A stretch of DNA of 64,000 nucleotides from Xenorhabdus kozodoii (GTDB lineage Bacteria; Pseudomonadota; Gammaproteobacteria; Enterobacterales; Enterobacteriaceae): NCBI RefSeq assembly GCF_002632875.1, contig NZ_NJCX01000006.1, forward strand, positions 74,663-138,662, written 5' to 3'. Position 1 is the first letter of the stretch. The number at the start of each line of letters is the position of its first letter. The translations under genes were made by a program, and so were the position numbers. Under the pieces are notes generated by a model. That model saw nothing but the letters and a program-made list of their open reading frames with translations. It was not told the DNA's origin and made no database searches. Below are positions 20,627-31,508 of this stretch, in pieces.

Positions 20627-20660
20627 ACAAGCGATGCCGTTTATTTGCTGCATCGCTTGT
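20627..20660 (+). terminator. Hairpin after yciH
   Basis: An 11-bp perfect stem, ACAAGCGATGC (20627-20637) and GCATCGCTTGT (20650-20660), 15 bases after yciH. There is no T-tract, so termination is only probable. It could serve the convergent bla gene as well. Confidence 0.55.
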
Positions 20661-20686
20661 GAGTGAATTTAACCCACTGCACTGGT

Positions 20687-21634
20687 TTACTTCTGGTTTA
20701 TTTCATTTCCCCCGTTTTGGGTTACGATACGTGCCGCCGCTGCCAATACGTCAGGACGGGCACTGGCTTCTTTGTTATCTGGCTGAGTAAAATAGGTAAC
20801 CAAAACCAGCGGTGCACGTTTGGGTATTGGCCAAATGACGGCGATATCATTTGTTGTACCATAATCGCAGCGACCTGTTTTATCTCCTACCACCCAGTCT
20901 TGGGGGACGCCTGCACTGATACTGGCACTGCCAGTCGTATTGCCTTTTATCCACTTAGCCAATTGTTCACGTTGTGCCGTAGCCAAGGCATCGCCCAGCA
21001 CTAAATCATATAAACTTTCCGCCATGGCTTGCGGTGTGGATGTGTCACGCTCATCACCCGGAATTGCGGTATTTAATTCGGGTTCATAGCGATCGAGGCG
21101 AAAAGAATTGTCACCGAGAGTACGGGCAAAGAGTGTCACTTCATTTGGACCATTGAGTTGGTTAAGAAGCAAATTCATGGCCGTATTATCGCTATATTGC
21201 AGTGTTGCTGCGCTCAGTTCTCCTAATGTCATCCCCTCTTTGAGATGTTTTTCCGTTATTGGACTATATTCGACAAGATCTGATTGTTGGTAGTGAACTC
21301 GTTGGTTCAATAAATGGGCATTTGTTTCACTTTTTTTCAGGATGGCCGATACCGCCATTAACTTGCTGGTGCTGCATAGCGGAAAACGCTCGTTTGCACG
21401 GTAAGACAGGGTGGAATGATCGGATGTGTCTATCAAGACCACACCGAGTCGGCCATTGGCATTTTTCTCCAATATGGCAAGTTGGTGGATGATATCGTCG
21501 GTCTTAAGGGGAGAGCTTGAAGATGATATTTGATTTTTATGAACAGTCGCACTGGCTGGAAAGGCAAATGATACATTAAATAAAAAAGCAAGGGCAGCTA
21601 TAGAACAGCCCCGATTCAATGAAGAAAATAGCAT
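20687..21634 (-). CDS. bla: Class A beta-lactamase
   Basis: Periplasmic serine enzyme that hydrolyses beta-lactams. 315 residues with a signal peptide (about 1-29, ending SFAFPASA). The active-site motifs are complete: Ser88-Thr-Ser-Lys91 (Ambler 70-73), Ser148-Asp-Asn150 (130-132), the omega loop EPELN with Glu184 (166), and Lys252-Thr-Gly254 (234-236). The sequence resembles CTX-M and the Proteus cefuroximases. Unlike them it has Cys at 256 (Ambler 238) in addition to Cys87 (Ambler 69), and Arg at 237. No LysR-type AmpR regulator is adjacent. The gene lies between yciH and rnb, where E. coli has unrelated genes. Confidence 0.93.
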   Translation of the reverse strand: MLFSSLNRGCSIAALAFLFNVSFAFPASATVHKNQISSSSSPLKTDDIIHQLAILEKNANGRLGVVLIDTSDHSTLSYRANERFPLCSTSKLMAVSAILKKSETNAHLLNQRVHYQQSDLVEYSPITEKHLKEGMTLGELSAATLQYSDNTAMNLLLNQLNGPNEVTLFARTLGDNSFRLDRYEPELNTAIPGDERDTSTPQAMAESLYDLVLGDALATAQREQLAKWIKGNTTGSASISAGVPQDWVVGDKTGRCDYGTTNDIAVIWPIPKRAPLVLVTYFTQPDNKEASARPDVLAAAARIVTQNGGNEINQK

Positions 21635-21702
21635 GTGGGGGAGCCTTAGGATTTATCGAGAAATAAATCATGTCTACTATTGAATAGATAATCTTATTGT
21701 TT

Positions 21703-21735
21703 CTACAAACAAACTGCCGCCATAAATGGCGGCAG
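21703..21735 (-). terminator. rnb terminator
   Basis: Minus-strand stem CTGCCGCC / GGCGGCAG with a 6-base loop (21714-21735), followed by a T-rich run, 34 bases after the rnb stop. Confidence 0.85.
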
Positions 21736-21768
21736 AGATATTTTATTGAAATTCCCGGTAAGATTAGC

Positions 21769-23706
21769 TTATACAGGACGCGCTATAATATTACGGGTTT
21801 CCATTCTGACCTCTTCAATGTGAACATTGATAATGTCATTCAGACGGTGAACAGCTTCGCCCTTAACCAACACGGAACCTGTTTCCTGGCTGCATTGAAG
21901 TTCATCGCGCACGGCATGCAAAAATGGTCCAGGAATGAATGCGACAGCACCGTTATCTACCAGCCGAACTCTTAAGCCACCGCGGGTGATATCAATAATT
22001 TCTGCCGGAAATGTTTTATCTGTGCCAGCATGCGGTTGTAAGAAACGGGCATAGAGCCAGTCACCCACATCACGCTCTGCCATGCGGTTAGCCCGACGAC
22101 GCTCTGCCAATTGCAGGCAAAGCTCTTCGGTTGGTTTTTCTGCCGCAACTTGCTGGATAACGGCTTTCAGCAAACGATGGTTGATAATATCGCCGTATTT
22201 ACGGATAGGCGATGTCCAGGTAGCGTAAGCGTCAAATCCTAAACCAAAGTGTGGGCCGGGTTCTGTTTTGATTTCAGCAAAAGTCTGGAAACGACGGATG
22301 CGGCTATCCAGGAATTGAGTCGGTTGTTCATCCAATTCACGGCGTAATTTACAGAACCCTTCCAGTTCCAGTAACGCCTCAGCATTCGCTTCGATGCCAT
22401 GCTCTTTGAGAACTTCAACAACTTGTTCAATCTGGGTAGGTTCAAAGCCAGTATGGACGTTATAAATCCCAAAACCTAACTTATCACGCAGAATTTTAGC
22501 TGCACATAAGTTTGCTGCGATCATGGCTTCTTCAACAATACGGTTGGCTGTGCGACGTTGTTCAATAACGATATCAACAACATTGCCATTTTCATCAAGG
22601 ATAAATCGATAATCAGGACGTTCCTTGAAAACCAAGGCGTTTTGCAGGCGCCAGTGATTACGGCGTTCACACATCTCTTTTAGAAGTGTGATTTGGGTAG
22701 TTACGGCGTCTGATTCTGGTTTCCAACCCTCCTGGCCTTCTAACCAGTCAGAGACTTCGTCATAAACCAGCTTACATTTGGACTCAACCCAGGCAGAGAA
22801 GAATTGGATATCATCACCAAATTGACCATTCTCAAGGATAGAAACCTGACAAACCAGGGCAGGGCGACGCATATTAGGTCGCAGGGAGCATAGGTCATCA
22901 GATAGCTCACGGGGGAGCATTGGAATATTGAAACCAGGCAGGTAATTGGTGAAACTGCGTTGGTAGGCAATTTTATCCAATTCACTACCTGCCTTGATGT
23001 AAGCCGTAGGATCTGCAATGGCAATAGAAAGTTTCAGGCTGCCATCATCACTTTTGATAATGTGCAGGGCATCATCCATATCTTCGGTTGTTGCACTGTC
23101 AATGGTGACAAAATCAAGGGCGGTCAGATCGATGCGTTCGACAGCACTATCATCGAGCTGACAGTCTGCCATTACCGGAGCTTCGCGCTCCAATGCGTGG
23201 CGAGTCAATGTTACCCACCACGGTGCGTAGTGATCATCACCTTGCGTAATATAACCCGTGATTTCAGCGTGAAAACCGCGATCGCCTTTTAGGGGATGTC
23301 GGCGCATTTCAGCGACAGCCCAATCGCCATGTTCAAACGTATGGTCAACCTGGTTCGTTGGGCGGCAAGGGATAGTGTCTTTCAGTAATGGATGGTCAGG
23401 AATAATCCATAGTCGGTTGTCGTTTTCTTTCTTCTGGACTCGGCCTACAAAACGGGTTAAGAAGGGTTCAACCAAAGATTCAGGTTCAGCAATTTCTTTT
23501 TCTTTATCTGTGTGGATAGCAGCGGTAATTCGGTCACCGTGCATGACTTTTTTCATGTGGGGAGGTGGAATGAAATAACTTTTTTGGCCATCGACTTCTA
23601 AAAATCCAAAGCCTTTCTCAGTTCCTTTGACTAAACCTTCTACGCGCAGAGTCTGAGAGTGAAGTTGCTGTTTTAGCTGCGCAAGCAGCGGATTATTTTG
23701 AAACAT
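21769..23706 (-). CDS. rnb: Ribonuclease II
   Basis: Processive 3'-5' hydrolytic exoribonuclease. 645 residues, the family length. Cold-shock-like RNA-binding domains occupy the first 180 residues. The RNB catalytic domain has the acidic motif [17 protein letters not shown] and the Tyr-containing segment [23 protein letters not shown]-terminal S1 domain follows ([21 protein letters not shown]). Confidence 0.97.
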   Translation of the reverse strand: MFQNNPLLAQLKQQLHSQTLRVEGLVKGTEKGFGFLEVDGQKSYFIPPPHMKKVMHGDRITAAIHTDKEKEIAEPESLVEPFLTRFVGRVQKKENDNRLWIIPDHPLLKDTIPCRPTNQVDHTFEHGDWAVAEMRRHPLKGDRGFHAEITGYITQGDDHYAPWWVTLTRHALEREAPVMADCQLDDSAVERIDLTALDFVTIDSATTEDMDDALHIIKSDDGSLKLSIAIADPTAYIKAGSELDKIAYQRSFTNYLPGFNIPMLPRELSDDLCSLRPNMRRPALVCQVSILENGQFGDDIQFFSAWVESKCKLVYDEVSDWLEGQEGWKPESDAVTTQITLLKEMCERRNHWRLQNALVFKERPDYRFILDENGNVVDIVIEQRRTANRIVEEAMIAANLCAAKILRDKLGFGIYNVHTGFEPTQIEQVVEVLKEHGIEANAEALLELEGFCKLRRELDEQPTQFLDSRIRRFQTFAEIKTEPGPHFGLGFDAYATWTSPIRKYGDIINHRLLKAVIQQVAAEKPTEELCLQLAERRRANRMAERDVGDWLYARFLQPHAGTDKTFPAEIIDITRGGLRVRLVDNGAVAFIPGPFLHAVRDELQCSQETGSVLVKGEAVHRLNDIINVHIEEVRMETRNIIARPV

Positions 23707-23906
23707 AATATCTGGGGAATATAGAGTTATTATCGGTAATTTTGGACAACAGTTTTACGCGAATCGGGAGTGTGGGGCAAGTAACATCTTATCAAAACAG
23801 GAAAAACTGTGGTGTGAGACCAAAAATCACCCATTTTTCCGAAGCGGAGAATGTTTATTGTTACTCATCTGCCAAGTGGCAGGGCAACACAGGCACATAA
23901 AGGCTA

Positions 23907-23927
23907 TTTAGTTACAACATACTTATT
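23907..23927 (-). promoter_or_regulatory. Replication terminator (Ter) site, copy 1
   Basis: The plus strand reads TTAGTTACAACATACTTATT here. Its complement agrees with E. coli TerB over the 21 bases of this interval, as I remember that sequence. It includes the invariant core GTTGTAAC and the conserved G that pairs with C6. The consensus is on the minus strand, so the non-permissive face points to higher coordinates and leftward-moving forks should be stopped. It lies between rnb and nth in a 439-base gap without a gene. Confidence 0.92.
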
Positions 23928-23995
23928 GACTTTCCACAAACACCCATGCAAATCCCAACCTAAACAATACAAAAGCCATCCAGGTAATATAGATG

Positions 23996-24025
23996 AAATC
24001 CCCCGCCACAAGTAGCGGGGGATTT
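23996..24025. terminator. Long GC-rich hairpin between nth and rnb
   Basis: Arms AAATCCCCCGC and GCGGGGGATTT (11 bp, perfect) around an 8-base loop. It lies about 120 bases downstream of nth and upstream of rnb, both on the minus strand. It may terminate the rsx-nth operon. Confidence 0.55.
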
Positions 24026-24145
24026 GACTTTAATAGATTCAAAAAGAGGGGAAATCAAGTATGGCTTGTTCAGTCTGTCTTCTATTTAATTGCTATAAAA
24101 AAACAGACTCACAGGCATTAGGAGAGAAAATTATCAGTGATTTTA

Positions 24146-24778
24146 TTATTCTGTTTTATCCGTATATTCACAAAGATCCTCAATAATGCAGGAGCCACAG
24201 CGTGGCTTACGGGCAATACAAGTGTAGCGGCCATGTAAAATCAGCCAATGGTGGCAATCCACCTTGAATTCGGCTGGCACAACCTTCAATAATTTTTTCT
24301 CAACTTCATCAACATTTTTCCCTGGTGCAAATTGAGTCCGATTACTAACGCGAAAAATATGCGTATCAACCGCAATGGTCGGCCAGCCAAAGGCAGTATT
24401 TAAAACAACATTAGCTGTTTTTCGACCGACACCTGGCAGTGCTTCCAGTGCTGCGCGATCTTCCGGTACTTTACCTTGGTGATTTTCCAGCAATATCCGG
24501 CAGGTTTTGATCACATTTTCGGCCTTGGTGTTATATAGCCCAATGGTTTTTATATACGCTTTTAAACCATCAACCCCCAAATCAAGGATCGCCTGCGGAG
24601 TATTGGCTACGGGGTAGAGTTTTGCCGTTGCCTTATTCACGCTGACATCCGTAGCTTGCGCAGAGAGTAATACAGAAATGAGCAATTCAAATGGAGAGTT
24701 GAACACCAGCTCAGTCGTTGGGTGTGGGTTGTTATCCCGTAAGCGGGTGAGGATCTCAATCCGTTTTTGTTGATTCAT
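24146..24778 (-). CDS. nth: Endonuclease III
   Basis: DNA glycosylase/AP lyase that removes oxidised pyrimidines. 210 residues from MNQQKRIEILTRLRDNN. The HhH motif is LPGVGRKTANVVL with catalytic Lys120, and Asp138 is in AVDTH, both at E. coli positions. The [4Fe-4S] cluster uses Cys187, Cys194, Cys197 and Cys203. The frame is open upstream to 24817, but this ATG matches the family. It follows rsxE by 13 bases as the last gene of the rsx operon. Confidence 0.97.
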   Translation of the reverse strand: MNQQKRIEILTRLRDNNPHPTTELVFNSPFELLISVLLSAQATDVSVNKATAKLYPVANTPQAILDLGVDGLKAYIKTIGLYNTKAENVIKTCRILLENHQGKVPEDRAALEALPGVGRKTANVVLNTAFGWPTIAVDTHIFRVSNRTQFAPGKNVDEVEKKLLKVVPAEFKVDCHHWLILHGRYTCIARKPRCGSCIIEDLCEYTDKTE

Positions 24779-24791
24779 ATCTGTTGCACCC

Positions 24792-25496
24792 TTAGCTTCT
24801 TGCAATATGGCTTCCACAGCCTTTTTCTACGTTATACAGGCGTTCTTTATTTTCTGTTCGATTTTTGATGCGTTCATCGATGATATATTTTCCAGCCAGC
24901 ATCAAACCTAACCCAATAAAAGCACCGGGTGGTAGGATAGCAAGCAGGAAAGGGGAATCCATATGGACTATTTCAATACGCAGTGACTTAGCCCAACTAC
25001 CCAGCAATAAATCCGCACCATCAAAAAGGGTTCCATTTCCCAAAATTTCTCGTATGGAACCCAAAACAAACAAGGCGAAAGTCGCTCCCAACCCCATGGA
25101 AAGGCCATCGATCATCGAATGGTAGATGGAATTCTTTGACGCGTAGGCTTCAGCGCGACCAATCACGATACAGTTAGTCACAATTAAGGGGATGAAGATC
25201 CCCAATGACTCATAAAGCCCGAAAGCAAAGGCATTGATTAACATCTGGACGGTACTGACAACAGAGGCAATTATCATCACATAAATGGGAATACGAATTT
25301 CATGGGGCACCCAACGACGTAAGGCCGATACTGCAATATTGGTACTGATCAAAACCAGTGTTGTCGCCAACCCTAATCCCAGGGCATTGGTCGCTGTGGA
25401 GGAAACGGCCAATAAAGGACAAAGCCCTAAAAGTTGTACCAATGCAGAGTTGTTTTTCCATAGCCCCTGAATAAAGAGGTTCTTCGTTTCATTCAT
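24792..25496 (-). CDS. rsxE: Electron transport complex subunit RsxE
   Basis: Integral inner-membrane subunit of the Rsx (Rnf-like) complex, which in E. coli keeps SoxR reduced. 234 residues with about six membrane segments (for example [20 protein letters not shown] and [20 protein letters not shown]), paralogous to RsxA. Start ATG at 25496 (MNETKN) has GGAGAG upstream and matches E. coli; it begins 2 bases after rsxG. Confidence 0.96.
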   Translation of the reverse strand: MNETKNLFIQGLWKNNSALVQLLGLCPLLAVSSTATNALGLGLATTLVLISTNIAVSALRRWVPHEIRIPIYVMIIASVVSTVQMLINAFAFGLYESLGIFIPLIVTNCIVIGRAEAYASKNSIYHSMIDGLSMGLGATFALFVLGSIREILGNGTLFDGADLLLGSWAKSLRIEIVHMDSPFLLAILPPGAFIGLGLMLAGKYIIDERIKNRTENKERLYNVEKGCGSHIARS

Positions 25497-25498
25497 GA

Positions 25499-26125
25499 TT
25501 ATTTCTCTCCACAAGTTGGTAAAGAAGAAAGTTGTGCCGGCACGGTTTCCAGATAAAGTGCTGTCCGTTTAACGGAATTGACGACAGCACGTGGCGTAAT
25601 GGTTGCGCCGGTAAATTGATCAAACTCGCCCCCGTCTTTTTTGACGGCCCAATTATGATCACTCTTTGACATGACTGTCTTGCCTGAGAAAGCATAGATC
25701 CAATCGGAAATCCGGGTATCAATTTTGTCCCCTAAACCGGGTGTCTCATGGTGTTCAGTGACACGCACACCGAGCACACGGCCAGAAAAATCCGCGCCAA
25801 CCAGCAATTGAATTGCGCCTGAATAACCATCAGGGGCTGTGCTTTCTAACGCCGCGGCAACCGGAGTCCCTTTTTTACGGGCGAGGTAAAGACGGTGAGG
25901 TTGTTCATTACCCAATGCACTATCTGTCACCAGGTAGCATTCATTTTGCATATCATTGTCATATAAAGCAGGTGGCACAACTTGATCCAGTAATACTTTA
26001 TGCTGCAAAGCGGCCTGTTCAGCAATTCTGTCCTTTGTTAATGAATAAACAATGGCGGTTAACCCAGTCGTAAATGCTGCGAAGATAGCGAGGGTAATAC
26101 CGTGACGACGCATAGTTTCTAACAT
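25499..26125 (-). CDS. rsxG: Electron transport complex subunit RsxG
   Basis: Periplasm-facing flavoprotein subunit. 208 residues from MLETMRRHG with one N-terminal membrane helix (about 8-30). The covalent FMN motif is in [11 protein letters not shown], predicted attachment Thr175. GGAAGAGAG precedes this ATG; the longer frame to 26158 overlaps rsxD and is not needed. Confidence 0.96.
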   Translation of the reverse strand: MLETMRRHGITLAIFAAFTTGLTAIVYSLTKDRIAEQAALQHKVLLDQVVPPALYDNDMQNECYLVTDSALGNEQPHRLYLARKKGTPVAAALESTAPDGYSGAIQLLVGADFSGRVLGVRVTEHHETPGLGDKIDTRISDWIYAFSGKTVMSKSDHNWAVKKDGGEFDQFTGATITPRAVVNSVKRTALYLETVPAQLSSLPTCGEK

Positions 26126-26138
26126 AGCAACTCTCTTC

Positions 26139-27218
26139 CTATTTATGGCCGTAAGCACGAGGCTGGCTGTAATGGTCTATCAGTGGGACACAAATGTTTG
26201 CCAGTAATACCGCAAATGCAACAGCGTCAGGATAACCACCATAAACACGAATGACCCAGATAAGGCCACCAATAATAGCGCCATAAATCAGGCGACCTTT
26301 TGGCGTTGTTGATGCGCTAACCGGATCCGTCGCAATAAAAAATGCACCTAACATGGTTGCACCGGAAAAGAGTTGCAATAAAGGGGGGGAATAGCGAGTA
26401 GGTTCAAGGAGCCAACTCATCAATGCACAAATACCCAGCGACAAAATGAATGCCGTTGGGATTTGCCAGTGAATGATTTTTCGGTTAAGCATAATCAAGC
26501 CACCAACCAAATAAGCAACGTTGACCCATTGCCAGCCAATCCCCGCTAAAACCCCTTGTAATATAGGTTGTTGTAATACTTCATCAATATTGTGAGTCAG
26601 CCTGCCAGTTTTAAAGCTGTCTAACGGTGTAGCCTGGCTCAATCCATCAATGCCTTGTTTTAGTTGTAGCAACGTAGAACCATCAGGCGTATGTCCTGTG
26701 AAAATGACCGTCAGGCTATCCCATGGTGTTAAAGTGAATGCCTGTAAAGATTCTGGCGGCATCCAACTGGTCATTTGGATAGGGAATGAGATCAGCAGGA
26801 CAACATAGCCAACCATGGCTGGATTAAATGGATTTTGCCCAAGCCCACCATACAAGTGTTTAGCAATGATAATGGCAAAAAATGTGCCGAGCACGATTAG
26901 CCACCATGGTGCCAATGGTGGCAAGCTAATACCTAAAAGCAATCCTGTGACTAAAGCTGAATTGTCTTTGAGATAGGGAAGTATGAGTTGTTTTTTCAAC
27001 GCAACGGCAGCGGATTCGGCTAGCAATGCGGTCATGATAGCTAACAATATTTGGAATAATGTTCCGTAGCCGAAGAAGTAAGTTTGTACAGCAATACCGG
27101 GTATCGCAGCTAAAACCACCCAAAACATGATCTGGCTGGTGCTTTTTTGATTGTGTGTAAAAGGCGAACTTGCGACTTTTAGTGGGTTGTTGTCAGTTTT
27201 TACTGGCCTGAATTTCAT
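26139..27218 (-). CDS. rsxD: Electron transport complex subunit RsxD
   Basis: Integral membrane flavin-binding subunit of the NqrB/RnfD family. 359 residues with about nine or ten membrane segments. [12 protein letters not shown] is the segment where RnfD-type proteins bind FMN covalently through Thr. It also has the conserved [20 protein letters not shown]. It ends 13 bases before rsxG. Confidence 0.96.
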   Translation of the reverse strand: MKFRPVKTDNNPLKVASSPFTHNQKSTSQIMFWVVLAAIPGIAVQTYFFGYGTLFQILLAIMTALLAESAAVALKKQLILPYLKDNSALVTGLLLGISLPPLAPWWLIVLGTFFAIIIAKHLYGGLGQNPFNPAMVGYVVLLISFPIQMTSWMPPESLQAFTLTPWDSLTVIFTGHTPDGSTLLQLKQGIDGLSQATPLDSFKTGRLTHNIDEVLQQPILQGVLAGIGWQWVNVAYLVGGLIMLNRKIIHWQIPTAFILSLGICALMSWLLEPTRYSPPLLQLFSGATMLGAFFIATDPVSASTTPKGRLIYGAIIGGLIWVIRVYGGYPDAVAFAVLLANICVPLIDHYSQPRAYGHK

Positions 27219-27230
27219 CGATAAATTTCA

Positions 27231-29591
27231 CTATTCTGTTGTAATTTTTTGTTCTTCTTGAGATTGAGCCGCTTTTTTGGCTTTGGCACGGGCGATGGCC
27301 GCAGCGACAGCGGCTTTGCGCGGATCCGTCTCTTCCGGTTTTTCAGCGACAACCTGTGGTGGCGCTGGTTCAGGCTGGCTTTGCGCTGCTTTTTTGGCTT
27401 TGGCACGGGCGATGGCCGCAGCGACAGCGGCTTTGCGCGGATCCGTCTCTTCCGGTTTTTCAGCGACAACCTGTGGTGGCGCTGGTTCAGGCTGGCTTTG
27501 CGCTGCTTTTTTGGCTTTGGCACGGGCGATGGCCGCAGCGACAGCGGCTTTGCGCGGATCCGTCTCTTCCGGTTTTTCAGCGACAACCTGTGGTGGCGCT
27601 GGTTCAGGCTGGCTTTGCGCTGCTTTTTTGGCTTTGGCACGGACGATGGCCGCGGCGACAGCGGCTTTGCGCGGATCAGTCTCTTCCGGTTTTTCAGCGG
27701 CAACCTGTGGTGGCGCTGGTTCAGGCTGGCTTTGCGCTGCTTTTTTGGCTTTGGCACGGGCGATGGCCGCAGCGACAGCGGCTTTGCGCGGATCAGTCTC
27801 TTCCGGTTTTTCAGCGACAACCTGTGGTGGCGCTGGTTCAGGCTGGCTTTGCGCTGTTTTTTTGGCTTTGGCCCTAGCTATCGCCGCGGCGAGGGCGGCT
27901 TTGCGTGGATCATCACTACCTTGAACCGATGTTGATGTCTCTATATCTGGATTTGGGGTAACGGGTTTTTCTGCCTGACGAGCACGCAGTTGCTCTTTTC
28001 TGGCCTTACGCGCTGCAGTTGCTGCTGCATTGTCAGGTAATTGCCCTGCTTGCACGACGATAGACTCACCAGTATTGCCCTGTTTTTCCTTCACCCGGGC
28101 GAGGGCGGCCTGTACTGCGCTGATATCGCTGTTATTTATTTGAACGGCTGCCTTCTTATGGCGATCTTCCCGTGCTAATTTTTCCCGTTCCATACGTGCT
28201 TGTTTGGCTTCAAAACGTATTTTGGCTTCGGCAGAGCGATAGGCTTCTGCTTCTATAGCCCGTATTTCTGCTTTTTCCTGTCGATAATATTGCACCAGAG
28301 GAATATTACTTGGGCATACATAAGCACAGGCACCACATTCAATACAGTCGAATAGATGGTGATTTTTGGCTTTTTCATGTTCTTGCCCACGACTGAACCA
28401 ATACAGTTGTTGGGGCAACAGCCCAGCCGGACATGCATTAACACATAAGCCACAGCGGATACACGCATCCTCAATGACCTTGGGTTCCATCTCTTGTATT
28501 GAAGGTGCAAGAATACAGTTACTGATTTTGACGATGGGAACATGCAAGTCGGGCAACGTGAATCCCATTAACGGCCCACCCATAATGACCATTTGTTCTG
28601 ATCCTGGGTTAAATCCAGCCTGTTGTAGCAGGAATTGAACGGGGGTACCGAGACGAGTCCAGAAATTACCCGGGGAAGTGACACATTCCCCGGTAAGGGT
28701 GACGACACGTTCGATTAATGGCTCCCCATCAATAATGGCCCGTTTTATTGCCACTACTGTACCTACGTTTTGCATAAGGACGCCGATGTCAGAAGAACGG
28801 CCACCAGAAGGAACTTCCTTGCCGGTCAGGATCTTGGTCAGTTGTTTAGCGCCACCTGAAGGGTATTTTGTTGGAATGACTCGCACGATGATGGATTTGT
28901 CACCATTGAGCACCGTATGCAGGGCACTAATTGCCGCAGGCTTGTTATCTTCAATTCCGATCAATACTTGCTTTGGATTGAGCAGATGCATCAAAATACG
29001 GATGCCCGCGATAACCTCTTCTGCATGTTCCTGCATTAAACGGTCATCGGCGGTGATATAGGGCTCACATTCAGCCGCATTGATGATCAAGGTCTTGAGA
29101 TTGTGTCGTCCCCCCTTAAGTTTTGTTTCAGTAGGGAAACCTGCGCCACCTAAGCCGGCAATACCGGCTTGATGAATGCGTTTTAATATTTCATTGGCAT
29201 CCAGTGTAGTGTAATCAGCGACGTGGTTGCGTTCTCCCCATTGGTCTTTACCATCAGGACGCAACCGGACACACAATTCTTTCAGTCCGGAAGGGTGTGC
29301 CGTCACGCAAGGCTCAATGGCGATGATTGTTCCTGATGTAGAAGCATGAATCGGTACTGTTCTGCCCATCCCAAACGTTAACGTTTGGCCTTTCAGTACC
29401 TTATCACCCACCTTGACCAATAGTTCGCCTTCTGGCCCCAAATGTTGTTGTAGAGGAATAATTAATTCATCCGGCAATGGGGCATGACGTAACGGGGTGC
29501 AGCTAGATTGCAGTTTCATTTCTGGTGGATGGATACCACCCTCAAAATCCCAGATTTTATTTTTGTTAAGCAAGTTGAATAGATTAAACAT
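27231..29591 (-). CDS. rsxC: Electron transport complex subunit RsxC with long C-terminal repeats
   Basis: Peripheral subunit presumed to take electrons from NADH. 786 residues from the ATG at 29591, which has GAGG 9 bases upstream; the longer frame starts with TTG. It has the NQRA/RnfC motifs ([19 protein letters not shown], then [16 protein letters not shown]) and two [4Fe-4S] clusters ([24 protein letters not shown]). A charged helical region follows. The last ~220 residues are six copies of a 39-residue unit starting DPRKAA. E. coli RsxC has a similar repeat tail with a shorter unit. The repeats create long open frames on other strands that are not genes. Confidence 0.96.
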   Translation of the reverse strand: MFNLFNLLNKNKIWDFEGGIHPPEMKLQSSCTPLRHAPLPDELIIPLQQHLGPEGELLVKVGDKVLKGQTLTFGMGRTVPIHASTSGTIIAIEPCVTAHPSGLKELCVRLRPDGKDQWGERNHVADYTTLDANEILKRIHQAGIAGLGGAGFPTETKLKGGRHNLKTLIINAAECEPYITADDRLMQEHAEEVIAGIRILMHLLNPKQVLIGIEDNKPAAISALHTVLNGDKSIIVRVIPTKYPSGGAKQLTKILTGKEVPSGGRSSDIGVLMQNVGTVVAIKRAIIDGEPLIERVVTLTGECVTSPGNFWTRLGTPVQFLLQQAGFNPGSEQMVIMGGPLMGFTLPDLHVPIVKISNCILAPSIQEMEPKVIEDACIRCGLCVNACPAGLLPQQLYWFSRGQEHEKAKNHHLFDCIECGACAYVCPSNIPLVQYYRQEKAEIRAIEAEAYRSAEAKIRFEAKQARMEREKLAREDRHKKAAVQINNSDISAVQAALARVKEKQGNTGESIVVQAGQLPDNAAATAARKARKEQLRARQAEKPVTPNPDIETSTSVQGSDDPRKAALAAAIARAKAKKTAQSQPEPAPPQVVAEKPEETDPRKAAVAAAIARAKAKKAAQSQPEPAPPQVAAEKPEETDPRKAAVAAAIVRAKAKKAAQSQPEPAPPQVVAEKPEETDPRKAAVAAAIARAKAKKAAQSQPEPAPPQVVAEKPEETDPRKAAVAAAIARAKAKKAAQSQPEPAPPQVVAEKPEETDPRKAAVAAAIARAKAKKAAQSQEEQKITTE
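27262..27915. repeat. 117-bp tandem repeats inside rsxC
   Basis: The same block (key words GCTTTGGCACGG and GGTGGCGCTGGTTCAGG) recurs every 117 bases, with five full copies and one partial. Copies differ at only a few positions. Each encodes [20 protein letters not shown] followed by a Pro/Glu linker. Confidence 0.95.
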
Positions 29592-30207
29592 GGGCTTTAA
29601 CCTCAACAGGCTTAGCAGGAGAGTACAAAGTAGGTTCTGGTGTGACGGGAATGTTTTTTACTGGAATGGTGTTTAAATCCCATTTCCAATTTGAAGTCGT
29701 AGTCGCAACAGGGATCATCGTAATACAATCTGTCGGGCAGGGCGCGACACAAAGGTCACAACCGGTGCAAAGATCTTCAACCACGGTATGCATGGCACGG
29801 TTTGCGCCAATAATGGCATCGACAGGACAAGCCTGAATGCATTTGGTGCAGCCTATGCAATTTTCTTCATCAATAAAAGCCACTTTTCTGGCTGGATTTT
29901 GAATACTCTCGTCGCCATCCAACGGTTGCGGATCAACACCCAGCAGCTCAGAAATTTTGAGCATAACTTGCTCCCCACCAGGGGAGCATTTATTGATCAT
30001 TTCGCCATTGTTGGCGACGGCTTCGGCATAGGGGCGGCAACCCGGATAGCCACATTGTCCGCATTGGCTCTGGGGTAATAAATTATCGATATTTTCAACA
30101 ATCGGATCTTCTTCTACTTTAAAACGGCGCGCCGCAAAACCGAGGATTAAGCCAAAGGCTAATCCAAGCATGCTTAACACACCGATCGCAATCCACAATG
30201 ACATCAT
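29584..30207 (-). CDS. rsxB: Electron transport complex subunit RsxB (ferredoxin)
   Basis: Membrane-anchored polyferredoxin. 207 residues: N-terminal helix (about 3-25), a cluster site CGQCGYPGC near 49-57, then two [4Fe-4S] motifs [16 protein letters not shown] and [16 protein letters not shown]. It overlaps rsxC by 8 bases, and its ATG shares one base with the rsxA stop. Confidence 0.97.
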   Translation of the reverse strand: MMSLWIAIGVLSMLGLAFGLILGFAARRFKVEEDPIVENIDNLLPQSQCGQCGYPGCRPYAEAVANNGEMINKCSPGGEQVMLKISELLGVDPQPLDGDESIQNPARKVAFIDEENCIGCTKCIQACPVDAIIGANRAMHTVVEDLCTGCDLCVAPCPTDCITMIPVATTTSNWKWDLNTIPVKNIPVTPEPTLYSPAKPVEVKAHV

Positions 30208-30788
30208 CAGAATTTCACCAATCCACTAAATCCCATAAAGGCGAGGGACATTAACCCAGCCGTAATAAGCCCTATTGATGAACCACGAAAAGGGGCTGGA
30301 ACATTGGCAACGGCCAGGCGTTCTCGAATGGCGGCAAACAGCACCATGACAAGAGAAAAACCGGCCGCAGCGCTGAAACCATATACCGCAGATTGTAAAA
30401 AGCCGTGGGATTGATTGACATTGAGTAAAGCGACACCAAGTACAGCGCAGTTCGTGGTGATCAGTGGCAAGAAAATACCTAACAAGCGATAAAGCGTCGG
30501 GCTGGTCTTGCGGACGGCCAGTTCAGTAAACTGAACGACGGCAGCAATGACGAGAATAAAGCTCAGGGTTCGCAAATAAGCCAAATCAAGTGGGACAAGA
30601 ATAAACGTGTTGACCAGCCACGAACAGATAGAGGCCAGGGTGAGAACAAAAGTTGTTGCCAATCCCATGCCGATGGCGGTTTCGAGTTTTTTTGATACTC
30701 CCATAAACGGGCATAGGCCCAGGAATTTTACTAAAACAAAGTTATTGACCAAAACTGTGCCAATAAATAACAAAAGGTATTCAGTCAT
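30207..30788 (-). CDS. rsxA: Electron transport complex subunit RsxA
   Basis: Integral membrane subunit. 193 residues from [20 protein letters not shown], the E. coli length, with six membrane segments and the conserved [12 protein letters not shown]. The open frame reaches 30893 but that extension has no family match. First gene of the rsxABCDGE-nth operon. Confidence 0.96.
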   Translation of the reverse strand: MTEYLLLFIGTVLVNNFVLVKFLGLCPFMGVSKKLETAIGMGLATTFVLTLASICSWLVNTFILVPLDLAYLRTLSFILVIAAVVQFTELAVRKTSPTLYRLLGIFLPLITTNCAVLGVALLNVNQSHGFLQSAVYGFSAAAGFSLVMVLFAAIRERLAVANVPAPFRGSSIGLITAGLMSLAFMGFSGLVKF

Positions 30789-30851
30789 TGCTATACCTGA
30801 AAATAAGATATTGGAAAATGGAATACTGCTACATAGTTTGAATAGAAATTC

Positions 30852-30869
30852 CCCCACTTGAGCGTGGGG
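30852..30869. other. Hairpin between ydgK and rsxA
   Basis: CCCCAC / GTGGGG with a 6-base loop, about 60 bases upstream of rsxA on the minus strand. Without a T-tract it is not clearly a terminator. Confidence 0.35.
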
Positions 30870-30905
30870 AAGTGGGGCAATGATAGCAATCAATGGTGGG
30901 GTATG

Positions 30906-31346
30906 TTATCGATCTTGTGTGAAAGTCATTTTCACCCGATGGGAGCGTTTAATATAAGGAACGAAAACTGCGGCAGCCAGTAATGGCCATAATAGGGAGC
31001 GTATTGCCATTTCGTCAGAGACGGGAGAAAAGGCGAAGGTCTTTATTGCGATTAGAACACAAACCATCAGCCAAATAATAAAAATGCGCGGGAATCGTTT
31101 TGAACGAATAAAAAGCAATTTCAAAACCCATACAGTAAAACACCACATTATTACCGTGGTTAATACTGAGGTGTACCACAACATAGTAAAACTCCCACCG
31201 ATTTGATGAATGGTTTCGTTTTTATGGATAAACGTCATCATATATAACAGTAGCATCAGACTGGTCGCGATTAATGTCATGATCAAATATGCGGCAGGCG
31301 CTAATAACCAGCCGTTAATACGATGATAATCATTAGATTGATACAT
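30906..31346 (-). CDS. ydgK: YdgK-like DUF2569 membrane protein
   Basis: Inner-membrane protein of unknown function. 146 residues from MYQSNDYHRINGWLLAP, with about four membrane segments; the RINGWLLAPAAYL opening is the DUF2569 signature. It lies upstream of rsxA as in E. coli. The frame is open to 31415; the start is uncertain, and I chose the ATG just before the conserved region, with GGTGGAG upstream. Confidence 0.85.
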   Translation of the reverse strand: MYQSNDYHRINGWLLAPAAYLIMTLIATSLMLLLYMMTFIHKNETIHQIGGSFTMLWYTSVLTTVIMWCFTVWVLKLLFIRSKRFPRIFIIWLMVCVLIAIKTFAFSPVSDEMAIRSLLWPLLAAAVFVPYIKRSHRVKMTFTQDR

Positions 31347-31508
31347 AAGAAGTTTCCACTCCACCATGAGTATTTTGATACTAGAACAATCATTATAGGA
31401 AAAAGAGAGTAACACTGAAATCAGGATTATTTGCTAACGTGTGATAGGTGGTGATACTTTCTGATGCCTTATTACCTGTTTATTACGATCATTTTTTAGA
31501 GGCAAGTT

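Noticed and set aside
27215-27935. Several long open frames on both strands across the rsxC repeat region
   Set aside because: They are by-products of the 117-bp repeat, which lacks stops in several frames; rsxC itself accounts for the sequence and has the conserved domains.
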